Of a stretch of DNA of 64,000 nt, positions 12,013 to 23,800 are shown in pieces; positions within the stretch are counted from its first letter, which is position 1, and the number at the start of each line of letters is the position of its first letter. Position numbers and translations under genes: made by a program. The notes under the pieces are model-generated. The model worked only from the letters and a program-made list of their open reading frames with translations. It had not been told where the DNA came from and did not search any database. This DNA is from Perkinsus olseni. Lineage: Eukaryota > Perkinsozoa > Perkinsida > Perkinsidae. The DNA is taken from positions 1 through 64,000 of the forward strand of contig JABANP010000283.1 of assembly GCA_013115135.1 (NCBI GenBank), given 5' to 3'.

Positions 12013-13191
12013 ATGTTCAGTCGACTCTGCACCCTTTGCAATCATCGCCGCTCCCTGCGTTTCCGCTTTGCGGTGTTGGATTTGCCACTCGGACTGTGGC
12101 TGCAGGTTGGCGACAACCGCCTGTCGGTGAACGCCAGACAGGCTGTCAATGCCATTATGGGTGATGGTGTCCGCCTTGGAGAGTTCTCTCTAGCTGGCCT
12201 GACTTCATCCTTTCACGGTACTCTGAGGAGAAGGAGGAGGGGATGGTCTGCCGGATTGCACTACGCCGATTCTCAAGACTGCACCTTCGAGTACGACCGT
12301 GACTGCAAGGACGACTGGTGCGTCGCTGGTGCCATCAAGAACTACACCCGGAGGGTTGCCGATGAGTCCCTCTCCCGTTACGAGCGTCAGGTGGCTAGTG
12401 AAGTTCCTCGTCCATTTCATGGGTGACATCCATCAGCCCCTTCACGCTGGAAGCTCCTCCAACCTTTGGTGGTAACTTGATCAAGGTCACCACTGACTTT
12501 GCTAACAACAAGAGCACTAACCTTCACTCCGTGTGGGACTTCAGTCTCCTTTGATCAGTGGGAGCTCGAGCGATTATGCCGGCCAGTACGTCTTCCAGGG
12601 ACGATCCGGCTGATCACCCCGGCGAGGATGACGAGATCCAGAGGATTGATCGCACGCGCTTCTGGACTAACATCGTCGACTCTATCGGTGCTGGATTTGA
12701 TGGTTGGTGGTAAGTATGCCGACAAGGTCGACGGCTGGCTGAAGGACTGCGAGACTAGGGGTATTGATGAGTGCGTCAACACTATGCTCGAGGACGATGC
12801 ATCTCGCCCGCAGTATGGCTTCCTACACTAACGTCGACGGCACTCCGGGTGAAGAGCGGTGGATGTCCTCTCCTTCGACTACTACACTACTCGCATTGAA
12901 ACCGTCAGGGAACAGCTGGCTAAGGGAGGTGTTCGTTTCGGGCCTGGTTGTTGAACAACATCTTCGAGGATGGCACAAACCGTCATCGATGACGCCACTA
13001 CCACCCCGCCCTGCGACTACTACTGCCCCCACCACTCTCCCAGTGCATGTCTTGCGAAGAGGCCGATAAGGTCTGCGCCAAGTCTTTCAATGGTTCTTAT
13101 TGCAGTACTGGCTTGACCAGCCCGTTTGCTCCGGCAGCGATGCTGAGCCTGCTCCTGCTCCGCCCAGTCCACCGCTGCGGCCGACTTCTAA
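12013..13191 (+). pseudogene. S1/P1-type zinc nuclease, reading frame broken by many single surplus bases
   Basis: S1/P1 nucleases are secreted or lysosomal trinuclear-zinc enzymes that cut single-stranded DNA and RNA and act as 3' nucleotidases. Family blocks appear in the right order: a hydrophobic leader, GWSAGLHYAD, YDRDCKDDWCVAGAIKNYT, FLVHFMGDIHQPLHAG with metal-binding His/Asp, TNLHSVWD, FWTNIVDSIGAGFDG, GWLKDCETRG, DVLSFDYYTTRIETV and WLLNNIFEDG. A Cys-rich tail (YYCPHH, CMSCEEADKVC) follows. Moving between blocks always requires dropping one base (about 15 sites) or, once, two bases (12190), never adding one. No GT-AG intron explains these shifts. I therefore call it a pseudogene as written, but the one-sided pattern is odd and could equally reflect local sequence error. 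Confidence 0.75.
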
Positions 13192-16100
13192 ATCCCTTTG
13201 CTTTCGTTACAGTAGCTTAGGATCTCCCTATGTACGTGTAATACGTGTAGGGCTTTACGAAAGTGAGGCCATGTGAACGGCCATCACGGCGCTTTCGATT
13301 TCTCCTCCGTTCTCGTTTCGTGCGCTTACTCTGCATCTATACTCGATGGCGGTATTCTACTCCTTCTCGAGATTTAAATTTCTATTGCCGCCATAACTGT
13401 CAGGTTGATTGCACTCCGTGCGTGCTTCTGTGGCTCAGGGATCAGCGTGTGCTCGTGTTGTGATGAGTAGTCAATATGATAGGGCTCATCTCGTGGTGCG
13501 CACAGTGCGCGTCGTTCCTGTTCTGGCCACCGTCCCTGAGCGGCGAGACGGATGTGCTTTCCTTCGTCCTTCTTCATGCTTCGGTCTTGATCGTCGTTGG
13601 TCAACAAGACGAGGGACCGTTTTTCAACTCCCTCGCTTTGCTGGCAGCTCTTTCGTTTTCAATGATAGGTAGGCCCTGTTTCATGAGCTTCAAGGGGACG
13701 TATGTTGTTTACAGGTGTGGGCTAGGTGAATGATGACGCGGCATGAAGGGCTTCTGGCACCCAGACACCGGTTACTTGTTCACATCGACGAGGTTCTACG
13801 TTCAGCAGGCGGAGGTGAGCCTGGGTTGGTGTAGCCTGCCCTGGGGCGAGTCGACGCGGAATGCTGCGCCAGGCGCGCACCTCGAAGCTCGTGGCGGTGC
13901 CGAGCACAGACGTCTTGGAGGGATACAGCACTGACGGCGCGTTGGGGCACTGCGAAAAATAATGATTCGCGAAGATGTTAGAACTTCAAGTCGACAGCCA
14001 ACGGAGAGTGGACGCAATCCAATGGCAGGCAGTTTTCGTGCGGTGGAGCTAGTGAGGCTGTCAGTGAGGCTGTCTTCCGCCAGTAGCCGCCCGATCGTCG
14101 GCGGCATGTGACCATGGTAGCGTCGCACTGCCGATGCGCAAGGTTCGCTATGTTTTCCCGCGGCTCGGCTTCGTCCAAACCTAACCAATGTTCTGTTAGG
14201 TAGTTGGAGCACCAGGCCCGCAAAAATTGTGTAAGGTCACATATGTGCAGTCATAACACGGCAATCTTTAGTAAAAAGGCGAAAGATTGATTCGCGGTGA
14301 AATGACCACTGTGTTGCACTCTTGTATATCCTTTGAGAGGCCTTGTGGGGCGATTTTTCGAGAGGAGTGGTATGCACGCATGCGCGTTGCGTCCTGCCCT
14401 CGTCTCCTTCTCGCCCGGGTAACTGGAATACTCTCAACTTTCGCTTATCGAAGCCGAATGATGAACTATCCTCAGTCGGCCAGCACTGATACGCATCGCC
14501 TTCCCACAGCCACAGACGCAACCTGCATGTTGGCCTACTCTCGGGTCCCACTGATTTTTCCAAGCAGAACCGCAGGAAGTATCCACCTACAATTTCGAAA
14601 TGGCAGCGACGGAAGTATCGGCTGCCTTTGTCGTGAAAACAGAATCTCCGGATTCCGAGTTTATCGTGCTGTTGAATATAAGGTTTTAATGTGTCTCGAG
14701 CTGACACCACTCCATTCCCGTGGGAGACCCGAAGCTCAACTGGGCACTGACACTCGCAGAGGGTCACGTTGTCTCGGAGGGAATGCTGGCCCTCTCTTTC
14801 CACTGAAAACCTTAGTGAAACAATTGCGTTCGTAGTTGTTCATCTTATGGCGCCCTGGCTGCCAGGGCCCGGTACTGAGCCCAGCCGAGGGCCTTTACTG
14901 ATGCGGGATAAAGTTCGTGATCGCATTCGTCCGGCATGTGCACGTCCCAATGCCGTCGAAATGCCCATTATCAGGCCTGGCGGTCAGTGCGTGACGGCCA
15001 CACCGTGACCCTTCATTGCGTTCACGAGTTGCTTTTCTTCCCGCGACTCTGACGTGACTTGTGTGCTGACAGTTAATCTCTGATTGGCGATTGAACGGAT
15101 CGCGGGTGATGGTATAGCATGGAAGCGGGCATTTCGTTCACCCGAGATCGATACATCTGTCACCAATGGCTGTACCATTGTTTCATACCATCCTACCGGA
15201 GCACCGGTGGTGACGCAGGTGAAGCTCAGGTCTCTCGAGTTTGGTGGCAGAGAAATACCATCCCTGATGCGCATTCTCGCCAACTTGACAGGCAGTGAAT
15301 GCAACGCCCAGTAGTTCATACAATGCTCGTCACTGACTGGGTCCAATTAGTGTTATTATCCCTTCTGACGCTCCGCAAAGTGCCATGTACCTCTCTCAGA
15401 CTGAACGAACCTCATAGAACAAATCAGTAACCGCCGCAGCAATACGACCCGGAATGGCAGTCGTCGTGTATTTGTTCGTTCGCTTCCATTGTTCAGTGCG
15501 ACGTGAGCATTGAGGCTGCCTGAGGGTCAGCCTGTTCCGTCGAATGATACCTCGGATATCCATGCGACCAGACGCAATTGGTGAGCTGCCCAATTCGATT
15601 GTGTGTTCGCCGCGCTTCGAGCAGCCTCGAACCGCAACGCACTCCCTGACATCGACGCTGCTCTATTGCAGTCCGGTCGTAAACGAAAGTTGTCCAGGGC
15701 TGACCTAAACTCACTTTTAACCGTGAAATATAACAACGAGACCGGGCTTCTACTGAATCAGAAATTTGTAGAGCTTTCGAATCGACGTGAGTCTTTGCAG
15801 AACAGCTCTCATTCATCATCGAGAAAACTGGTTTTGGAAATTTTTCTCCCGCCCAACGTAAACTTGGCTACTGGCGATCCCACGCCATCTCCCAAGGATT
15901 TCTCTTCAACCGGTCGGATTTCCGGTCATCAGGGGCACCCAATCAACTCCAGAATGCCTCGCTATCAAAATGGTGCATGACTCACGCCAAGGAACGAACT
16001 TCTTTCAATTTTACGATTGCGCTTCAACTCCCGTGAAATGAACACAACAGCGATCGTCGCTCATCGAAAGAGCAGTTCTTTCGGCAATGCCTGGCTGAAA

Positions 16101-16250
16101 TCTGCTACCTCGTCAACAAAACGAGTACTCGAGTACTGCTGCCACGGCTGTATTCTCACCTGCAGGTAGCGGGCCTTATATCTCTTACATGCTGCCCGGA
16201 CACCGCCTTCCTACGCAGTGCGAATCAATAGCCTGAATTGAACCTTTCCA
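13192..16250. other. 3 kb without a supportable gene
   Basis: Two long overlapping open frames at 14237-14835 lie on opposite strands and neither has a recognisable motif. A direct duplication (GTGAGGCTGTCA type) occurs near 14049-14072. The 126-codon stretch at 15603-15980 is unrecognised. Confidence 0.35.
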
Positions 16251-16503
16251 GGCGACAGAACCCTAAGTTGAAGATCGAGGTGATGTGAATCAGAAAAGCG
16301 ACTCGCGAGTTCTTTCGTCAAGCGGCAGCGGAGGTCGGTGCGTGGACGCATTAGCGAGACCTGGCTCTTATCAGACATGGACGGGCACCTTTCCAGCCCG
16401 GATGATGCGGGAGATGACGAGAGCTGGGGTCCCACTCGACTACTAGATATTGACGACCTGATTGACGAGGACAAGGGATGATTGGATGATCATGGAGGTT
16501 CTG
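16251..16503 (+). pseudogene. Double-MATH gene relic (second MATH domain, two exons)
   Basis: After TTTCCAG at 16251 the sequence reads PKLKIEV and then, out of frame, VNQKSDSR, matching the LKVTVVNHK exon of the array. Exon 16375-16503 reads TWTGTF, then in another frame DDAGDDESWGPTRLLDIDD. The Trp codon of the conserved GWLD motif has become TGA. No other exons of the gene were found. This is the left-most member of the array. Confidence 0.65.
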
Positions 16504-18105
16504 GTTAGAACACTGTCGTGCCACTCGAAGCTCGCCAGGGATCCTCCTGTTCCACGGCAATTGGAGGACCATCCCTCATCTCCGTGAAATTTTATTGCGA
16601 ATTCCTTCCATATATCGTATGTGACGACTGACTCTCTGTTCAGATAATTGCGCATCAGTCACCGTTTCGAACGAGGGAAGGGATCCCGCAACAGCTTCAA
16701 GGTAGCTGCTAATGAAGCCTCGACTCCAGTATCCCATACAGCCGACGATTGCGAGTGGCAATTTCTGACCGGTAAGCCACAGGCCACTTCTCGTGACGAG
16801 AGCTCCTAGCTTCTGAGCGCCAGCAATGTTCGCGAGACGGCCTTACTTACGCACGAGACATCCGATCAGACTGATGAATCGGTTCCCACTCGAGTAGCGG
16901 GACTCGCAAAAAGCTAGCTTAACGCCATGTATTCATATCTCATTGCTACCACAGTAGAGCATAAGCTTCAGTGCTCTTCAGGTCCGCGAAGTAAAGAGAG
17001 AGTATCTTTGGGGACCGAAGGCAGTTCCGCGCGGAGCTGGCTGAGGCTTTCAGAACGAAGCAGACCCGTTGTCGGCTTCTTAAAATGGAGTGTTCGGTGT
17101 TTCCTGTCACTCATTTTGTCAGTGCGATGTATCGGCTGGAATATTTCGAGATCCTCTGTTTCACGAGAACATCCCCTGGATCGCGTTACGAGTATTCTGG
17201 CTCCGACATGATGGCAGAGTAGCACCTCGACTATTGTGCATCGTAGCTCTATTCGCCCGTTCTCAACCGAGCAGTCCGCAGACATTCAGCAGCCTCTTCA
17301 GAAGCCGGGAGAGCAATGAACCGTTACCGGTGACCAGTAACGCCTAGGCTAGTACCGCTATCGCCATCCTCGTCTTCGAGACTCATTTCTATCATTTTGT
17401 CGCCCCCGCCGGATTTGTATGCGAGGAATTCGCCCCGCAAGACATCTAGGTCCTCCGTGATTGTCAGTTGGTTGGTTCCCCGTTCTCCCATCTGAGCGCT
17501 ACATCGGTCCCCGGAATGGATGTCCTCATCGGCGAAATTGACTCTCTTGATCATAAGAATAAGAATACGCGAATAGGGCCGCGAAAAGGCCATTGGCCTT
17601 ATTCGCGGTATCGAACCCCTTATTCCTATAGGCCCGCCCCTAAGGTGACTTCTGTATCCGCCAACTTGTTGTTCCTATTCCGGGCCTTCCGCCAGACTGC
17701 TGTCTTCACTCGCTAATCTGATATCCTCGAGGGCTGGCATCATGGTCTCTCCCCGACCCGAACCGATTCCTGCTAATTGGTGTGGCGAGATCCGTCGATT
17801 TTCTGCACTTCAGACAGCCTGTGTACTGCGCCTGCGCAGGCGCTCGTAGTTCAGGCCCGCCGCCCCGGAGGGCCTGTTTGACAGAAGAGCTCTAGCGGCA
17901 TCCATTTCAGTCGATCGAGGCAAGATTGCGACTTTATGAAACTCGGGCGAATGAGAGTTTTGAGCCAATTGGAATGCTCCCGGACCGGGAGTCCCGGTGC
18001 CAGCGTAGTGATACTGTATTCGCCCTTCCTCCGCGGGGACCGTAAATCGTTACAGCTGGAAACACCGGATGTATTGCAGTGTTACTCCTTGGGTTTATTG
18101 CTCAT
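16504..18105. other. Between MATH relic and first intact MATH gene; inverted repeat
   Basis: No gene is supported. An acidic minus-strand open frame (17324-17593) is unrecognised. A 13-bp inverted repeat with a one-base bulge and a 3-nt loop sits at 17579-17608. Confidence 0.35.
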
Positions 18106-20403
18106 GCCCGAAGTAATGAAAATCTCGGCCGAAGGCGCGGATAGTGAAGGTAGGGTTGAGGATGATACTCCCGCTGTTATATCGGCCAAGACATTCGGGC
18201 CCTTATCTTTCGCCGTCCGACCTTTAAATCATATCAGCCGATCTCAATGCTTTCGGAATTACGCGTCGCAGACTCAGTGCAGGGCGCAGAGCGATGAGCG
18301 GTTGGGGAGGCCTCAGCTTGGAAACCCCAAGCAGGGTCCACGAAAGGTCGAATTCCTGTTTCTACTCAGATGACGAGCACCCAAGAATTTCCGAGCTTGT
18401 TTTCCGCATCGAGAATGTCACCAAGTACAAAGTCAGGGAATCTATAAAGTCGCCAACCAAACTCGTCGAACTCTTCAACTATCAGGTGAATGGTGACTCC
18501 GTGTTGCCGATCACTAGTAGCTGTTCGTGTCGGCCATGGTCATCAGGTCGAGGTTTATCCCATGGGAGAGATTACTCAAGGTTTCAAGGTGTATATCGTG
18601 AGTGTCCCAATGGACGGTACGCGCCTTTCCGAGCGCCTTCAGGGTCTTGCCTGTGAGCGCCTCTTTCTCAGGGGTCAATCGAAGTATTACGTACGAGAAT
18701 ATTGAGTACGCTGTTACTCTAGTCAATCACCGGGATGACAGAAAGTCTATCGTGAGTACTGCAGTCCCATCTCGAAGTGAAAAAACTGGAAAACTTATAG
18801 AGGAGTCCTCTAAGAGGAGTCTCCTTAATCAGCTTCATACTATTCCGGAGATTCTTATTATTCCGGATTATTATTCAGACCTGTCGAGTTGCCAACGATT
18901 CCTTCTCAACGGATGAAGTTAGCTTGGGCATGAATCTTCTCCAGGGGAAGCTGCTGCCGGCAAAGTATCCAGACTTCTTCGATCGTGAAGGAGGAATAGT
19001 GAGTCTCTACGAAGGGCTCTGTATGTGGCATAGACACGCGCAGGAGAATTCGATCACGAGCACATCCCATACGCTGATGATCGACGGCTTCTCCCGTATT
19101 ACGACCAGTTCCCACTGTACACAAGCATGGGACCGGTTGGCGGTCTGGCGTTACCGAGCTGCTATTTTCTTCGACAGGATATGATCTGTTCAGGTTATCA
19201 AAGCGCGTGTGGACCTCAGCAAAGCGTGGTTGTCCCTGGACCCGGATGATGACGACCCGGTGGAAGGCGATGAGTTGGAATTTAGAATCAGAGATGCTGC
19301 CAAATTCCAGAAAGGCGAAGATGTTAAATCCAAGCCAGCTTGGAGAGGAAGCTGCACTGGATGCAGGTGAGCAACCCGTCACAAACACCGGCTGAACCAC
19401 ATCAACTTCGGGCAATCGATATTGGAGCTCCTCAATATTCCCAAGATCGTCGCGTATCCGGGAGGTCACCCTGATCATCCGGCTGGCGGCGAGGAATTGG
19501 CTGTGTATATACATTTTACTAGGTAGGGAAAAGTGAGGAAGGTCTAAGGCCTGTTTTAATCTCTTCTTCGCCTCCACAGCGCTTACACCTCAGGAACCGA
19601 AGAAGCTCCTCAGCCACTTAAGCTTACCGTCACGCTGGTGAATCATAGAAAGCTAGCGGATTCTCATGTGAGCAGGATCGTCGGCGCCACGTTTTCAAGA
19701 ATGTGTGATTCGGAGAACGTGCACTTTCAAGTCTCGCTCCCTCTCCGCCGGAGAGTCTCGGGTAACTGAGAGGAACGGCGTAGGCTATTCAGGCTTCCAT
19801 GATGGAAGTTCTTTCCTCTGCAACATCGAGATTCATTGACGTTTGGGGAGGAGCGATGCTCGTCAGACCTGGATCGGCACATTCCTGCCCGATGGCGGCA
19901 AGCCTGTTGACAGCTGGGGTCCCAACAGATTAGTGAGTATCGCGCATCTGAGGCGCAAGAACAATGGGTGGCTAGACAGGAATGGAGCCCCTGGTAGGGG
20001 TCGCACTTCATTTCACTTTACCCACGCTTCACTTGAATGAAGGTACTTCGAGCATCAGTGAAAGCTGCAGACGAAGGGCGAGACCCACTGGCTTCCATAA
20101 GGTAGGGAGGCCGGTTGCCTTTTAACGGGTCAGTTGATAGTACAGCAGCCATGGTGGCACAGGATCTTCTTCTTTCGTGTCCGGAACACACTGCTGGGAC
20201 GGGACTCTCGGTCAACCCGTGCGTGCGTTGTTAGCGCATTTTAAAAGCGCTCATGGGACGCCCTGAATAAGCCGCGGACAGGCTGCTGTGTTCCCGAACC
20301 TCCCAGACGGTTTTGCTCGCTGTGTATGTTTCCCAGGTCCGACAGAAAAAGAAGCGCGTCGAATGCTGAGAGGTCCACCAAGAGTGGACGGTTTGCACGC
20401 TGA
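18106..20403 (+). CDS. Double-MATH-domain protein A with basic C-terminal tail
   Basis: MATH (TRAF-like) domains are eight-stranded beta-sandwiches that bind short peptides, often as substrate adaptors in ubiquitin pathways. Main exons are 18106-18151, 18370-18485, 18547-18750 (holding an apparent 19-nt intron), 18881-18999, 19195-19371, 19476-19527, 19580-19669, about 19863-19980, 20043-20102 and 20339-20403. Domain 1 reads ELVFRIENVTKYKV, VEVYPMGE, YENIEYAVTLVNHRDD and DFFDREGGI. Domain 2 reads VIKARVDLSKAW, FRIRDAAKFQKGED, VAYPGGHPDHP, LKLTVTLVNHRK, DSWGPNRLVSIAHL and ASVKAADEGRDP. The final exon gives SDRKRSASNAERSTKS, a likely nuclear localisation tail. There is no BTB, RING or protease domain. 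It is closest to truncated copy C in tail and 3' flank. Confidence 0.75.
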
Positions 20404-21572
20404 GCGCAAAGCACTCCCGCTGCAAGCGCTTTGCACTACCATTGGTTGTCCCCTCTCAACTTCTGTTCCTTCACTTCCGTTACATCTTTAATGATGAATT
20501 GACTCTACATGGCGAGCTCCTCATATTTTCTAACGAACCCGTCAAGCCGTTTGGTTGTTGGCAGGCTCGCCCCCTTGTTACGTTTTTATCTGCTACTTGT
20601 CTACAGAGTTGCTTGTCGGTAACCATCGGTCCCTGAATAGTGGCACAATGACGGCGAGCAAGGCTTTCCATTTCGGGAGCGTTGTGCCACTAACCACCGC
20701 AGTGTGAATTGCATGAGAAGAGAAATGAGCCTGAAAACCCTAGACTTTTTGACGGTGAGCAATAATCCTACTGGTGCAAGCGGTCTGTCCTTACTCTATG
20801 GATGGGGCATATCTTCATGTTGTGCTTTTGCCTCACCCTAGCAGCTCCACCGAACAGAAAGCGGTGTAGGATTCTCTGATCGCGTGAAGGCTTCCTTAAA
20901 TCGGAGAGACTCAGTTAGGGGGACTGCATAAACTCACCGATGCGACATGAACTGCCTGGTTGGCTCTGCTGGGCTAAAGCAGCCCCAGCGATATTCCTCT
21001 CCGCTCTGTGTATTCCGGACGTGTCATGCTTCTCGTCGGAGGTTTAGACCGTCAGGGTGGGCAGTCTTGCAGTATTCAAGCTTGTGTTGTCTCATGAGTC
21101 TCACAGTTGCCGTGCTACAGTCACTGTCGACTGCAATGACGATTCCGTATGAGCGGTCTTGCGGAGATCCGTGGACCGCTATTCTGTCTATGTGGCTCGT
21201 GTTTAAAGGTTTGTCAATCCAAGGGTTTTTCTCGGTTGATACATGCTGAGGCAAGTGCTTGTGTCGCGAAGAATGAACCTTCATAGTCTTGTCACGAGAC
21301 TCTTGTGGTTCTTCAACGACACGGGGCCGCTGGCTGGTTGAATCAGCTGCTGAAACCTGTGCAACATTGAGGGCTATCACAGCAACACTGGTGTGACTTC
21401 ATGCCTAGTATCTCACTGAAGCGGGATAGTATTGTTGATCGATGTCGATGATTGACAGCTGTCAATCACCGTTTGACTTCAGTGAAATTTGAACCTCCGC
21501 GAGTGAAAGAGATCTCGTTTGAGACGCGCCCTAGTGTAGCAGCTGCACTGCAGCTCTTTGTCGCCGGCCATA
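20404..21572. other. Spacer between MATH genes A and B
   Basis: The proximal part (20404-20560) matches the 3' flank of copy C (25864-26010), so it belongs to a duplicated unit. The remainder should include the promoter of gene B; no motif is recognised. Confidence 0.4.
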
Positions 21573-23800
21573 ATGTCTGCCGCTGCCGAGCCGCAGTCGA
21601 ATTATGAACCGACCACAACCGCAGCAGTTGAAAGCGGCAGCGAAGTATCCGAGTGGGAGCAGCTAATCAGTCCTTGTAAGATGGTTCACTCCCGCTCGAT
21701 GATTTCTTAATTTTTCCTCCTTGTTCCTTCCGGAGCGTTGAAAACCCACTTTCTTTGGTGTTTGCATGATAGATTCAGGGGAGCCCTCCTCGCTCGGAAT
21801 GGTGCTTCGTTTTGTTTCCGGAATTAGCGAAGATGTAGTATGATTTTGTTGCTCTTCAGCCAATCCAAAAGTGTCTGAGCTCGAATTTCGCATCGATAAT
21901 GTAACCAAGTACAAAGTCGGAGAGTTTGTGGAGTCATCGAGTGAAATGATCGAGCTGTTCAATTATCGAGTAATGGAGGCCCGAGCCGTCAACTTATCCC
22001 CGTAGTGGGCGTTGGTCCCTCAGCTCAAGGTCTACCCCATGGGGAAGGTAACCTTCCCCATGTTGGGAAGTTGTTTTCAACCTTCCGAAGGTTGAAAACA
22101 ACTTCGCCGTCTACCTCCAGCGAGTTCCTATGAATGGTACAGGTCGTCGTTCAGAGCTGTTGTCTGTGCGACATTTATATCATCTCAGGAATTGATCCTC
22201 GTGGTGTCTACGAAAACGTTGGTTATGAGGTCAGCCTAGAGAACCACTTGGACTCCAGCGAACCTTTGGTAAGCATCTCGCTTTCCTATAAACCAGTATC
22301 CGTGTACGATCTGAGCTGCATTTCTCTCGTAACCAGTGAAGGGCTCACTCTCCTGTTCAGACAAAGCGAAGGTATTGCGAGTCGTTCCGGAATTTACAAG
22401 CCCACGGCTGGGATAAATTTCTCGACGAGGAGCTACGCCCGAAGAAGTTCGTATTCTTCACGGATGAAGGGAGAATAGTGAGTCTATATTTAGCGTACCA
22501 TCGACTTCTCGTCTGAAGTAGGAGAGGGTCTACCACCTGGAACGCAGTTCTCTGCACTTTTCGGCTATTTCCCTATCCTATTCACTATGGTTCGTATAGG
22601 TCATCAAGGCACGCGTGGACCTGAATCACTCGAAGCTGGTTCTGGGGTCGGCGGACCCTGATGATGAGGATATTAGGTCATCAAGGCACGCGTGGACCTG
22701 AATCACTCGAAGCTGGTTCTGGGGTCGGCGGACCCTGATGATGAGGATATTTGGATTGGAAAGGTCACCGGCTTTGAAAAAGGCGAAGACGTGAAATTCA
22801 GGCCGATATGGAGAGGCAACTACCGAATACAGGTGAGATGCTTTGGCTTAGCGCGCCAGAGTGCTGTGCATGTCCGCTGCATCAAGTATCACCAAATTAT
22901 TTTATTTCTTCAAGGTTGCAGTATATCCAGGAGGGCACCCTGACCATCTTGATGGCGCAGAGGCACTCGCTGTCTACATCCACGTTTTAGGAAAGAAAGG
23001 TTAGATTGACGGGGGGTTGCCTCCGTATTGAGATCGATGAATTGCTTTCATCTCAGAAGTAGAAGCAGCTCCCGAATTCCTGAAGCTCAAGGTTGCGGAC
23101 CGCAACTTGCGGTGGTTAATCACCAGATGCTCGGGGATTCTATTGTAAGGGGAGGCAGCGATTAGGTCCACGGACGGGGATGCTGCCACGGAGCCGCTGG
23201 GCGCGTTCAAACTTCTGTACGGCTTCCTCAGCTTGATAGTTGTCACCCTGATTCTCTGGCCTGGCTGATGCCGCTACAGCTTTGTGAAGGCGGTGGTTGT
23301 CAGGAATGGGCCGGCACTTTCCGACCTGAAGAAGTGGGGGATGACAGCTGGGGTCCCAACCGACTGTTGAGTATTAAAGATCTAAGAGATGAGGATAGAG
23401 GATGGTTGAATGAGGACGGAGAGCTGGTAAGAACGCGAATGTTATTTGGAAAAACGATTTCGGTGTCCTCTCCTTAGTTACTCAGGGCATCAGTGGAGCC
23501 CGCGGATGAGGGTCGCGACCCGCTCAGTTTTACGAAGAGGTAATCACACTTCAAGCTAGTCGCGATTCTCAAGAAAATTTTATGCCTCTCATGTCGCACA
23601 TTGATGAGTAAATAAGACCACTGTGTAGAGTATGAATGTGCTGCTCGTGGACAGATAATCTCAGAGGGTGTCACCGCGTTATCGAGACTATCTTTGTGCT
23701 ATTTGAGTGATGCCCTTTCAGCCTTGCCAAGAAGAGGAGAGCTACGAACAATGAAGACGTTGCGCAGGGACGCGCAAAGAGTGCCAAAACCGACGAATAA
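21573..23800 (+). CDS. Double-MATH-domain protein B with KKRR tail
   Basis: Start ATG 21573 (MSAAAEPQSNYEPT). Exons: 21573-21675, 21860-21969, 22024-about 22160, 22189-22268, 22361-22477, 22677-22832, 22915-22999, 23057-23144, 23304-23426, 23478-23539 and 23722-23800. Domain 1 includes FRIDNVTKYKVGEFV, VPMNGTG, YENVGYEVSLENH and GWDKFLDEELRPKK. Domain 2 includes VIKARVDLNHSKLV, VTGFEKGEDVKFRP, VAVYPGGHPDHLDG, DDSWGPNRLLSIKDL and ASVEPADEGRDPLSF. The last exon gives LAKKRRATNNED and stops at 23798. Three lesions distinguish it from its paralogues: a 43-nt fold-back insertion in exon 3, a 14-nt one in exon 8, and a 77-bp duplication of the exon-6 start. Downstream-acceptor use makes the duplication harmless, but the exon-3 and exon-8 insertions shift frame, so expression as a full protein is doubtful. 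Confidence 0.72.
22038..22104. repeat. Two adjacent perfect palindromes inside MATH-B exon 3
   Basis: The first palindrome (22038-22062) has a 12-bp stem and one central base. The second (22068-22104) has a 17-bp stem and a 3-nt loop. Paralogues read straight from PMG into the following Glu/Asn codons, so 22050-22092 is inserted reverse-complement material copied from both sides of the break. Confidence 0.9.
22598..22751 (+). repeat. Exact 77-bp tandem duplication spanning a splice acceptor
   Basis: Positions 22598-22674 and 22675-22751 are identical. The unit begins AGGTCATCAAGGC and contains the 3' splice-site AG and the first 75 bases of exon 6 of MATH-B. Use of the second AG restores the normal exon. 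Use of the first would add 77 nt and shift frame. Confidence 0.95.

Noticed and set aside
14237..14835. Long overlapping open frames on both strands
   Set aside because: Neither has a known motif or splice context, and both cannot be coding; no basis to choose.
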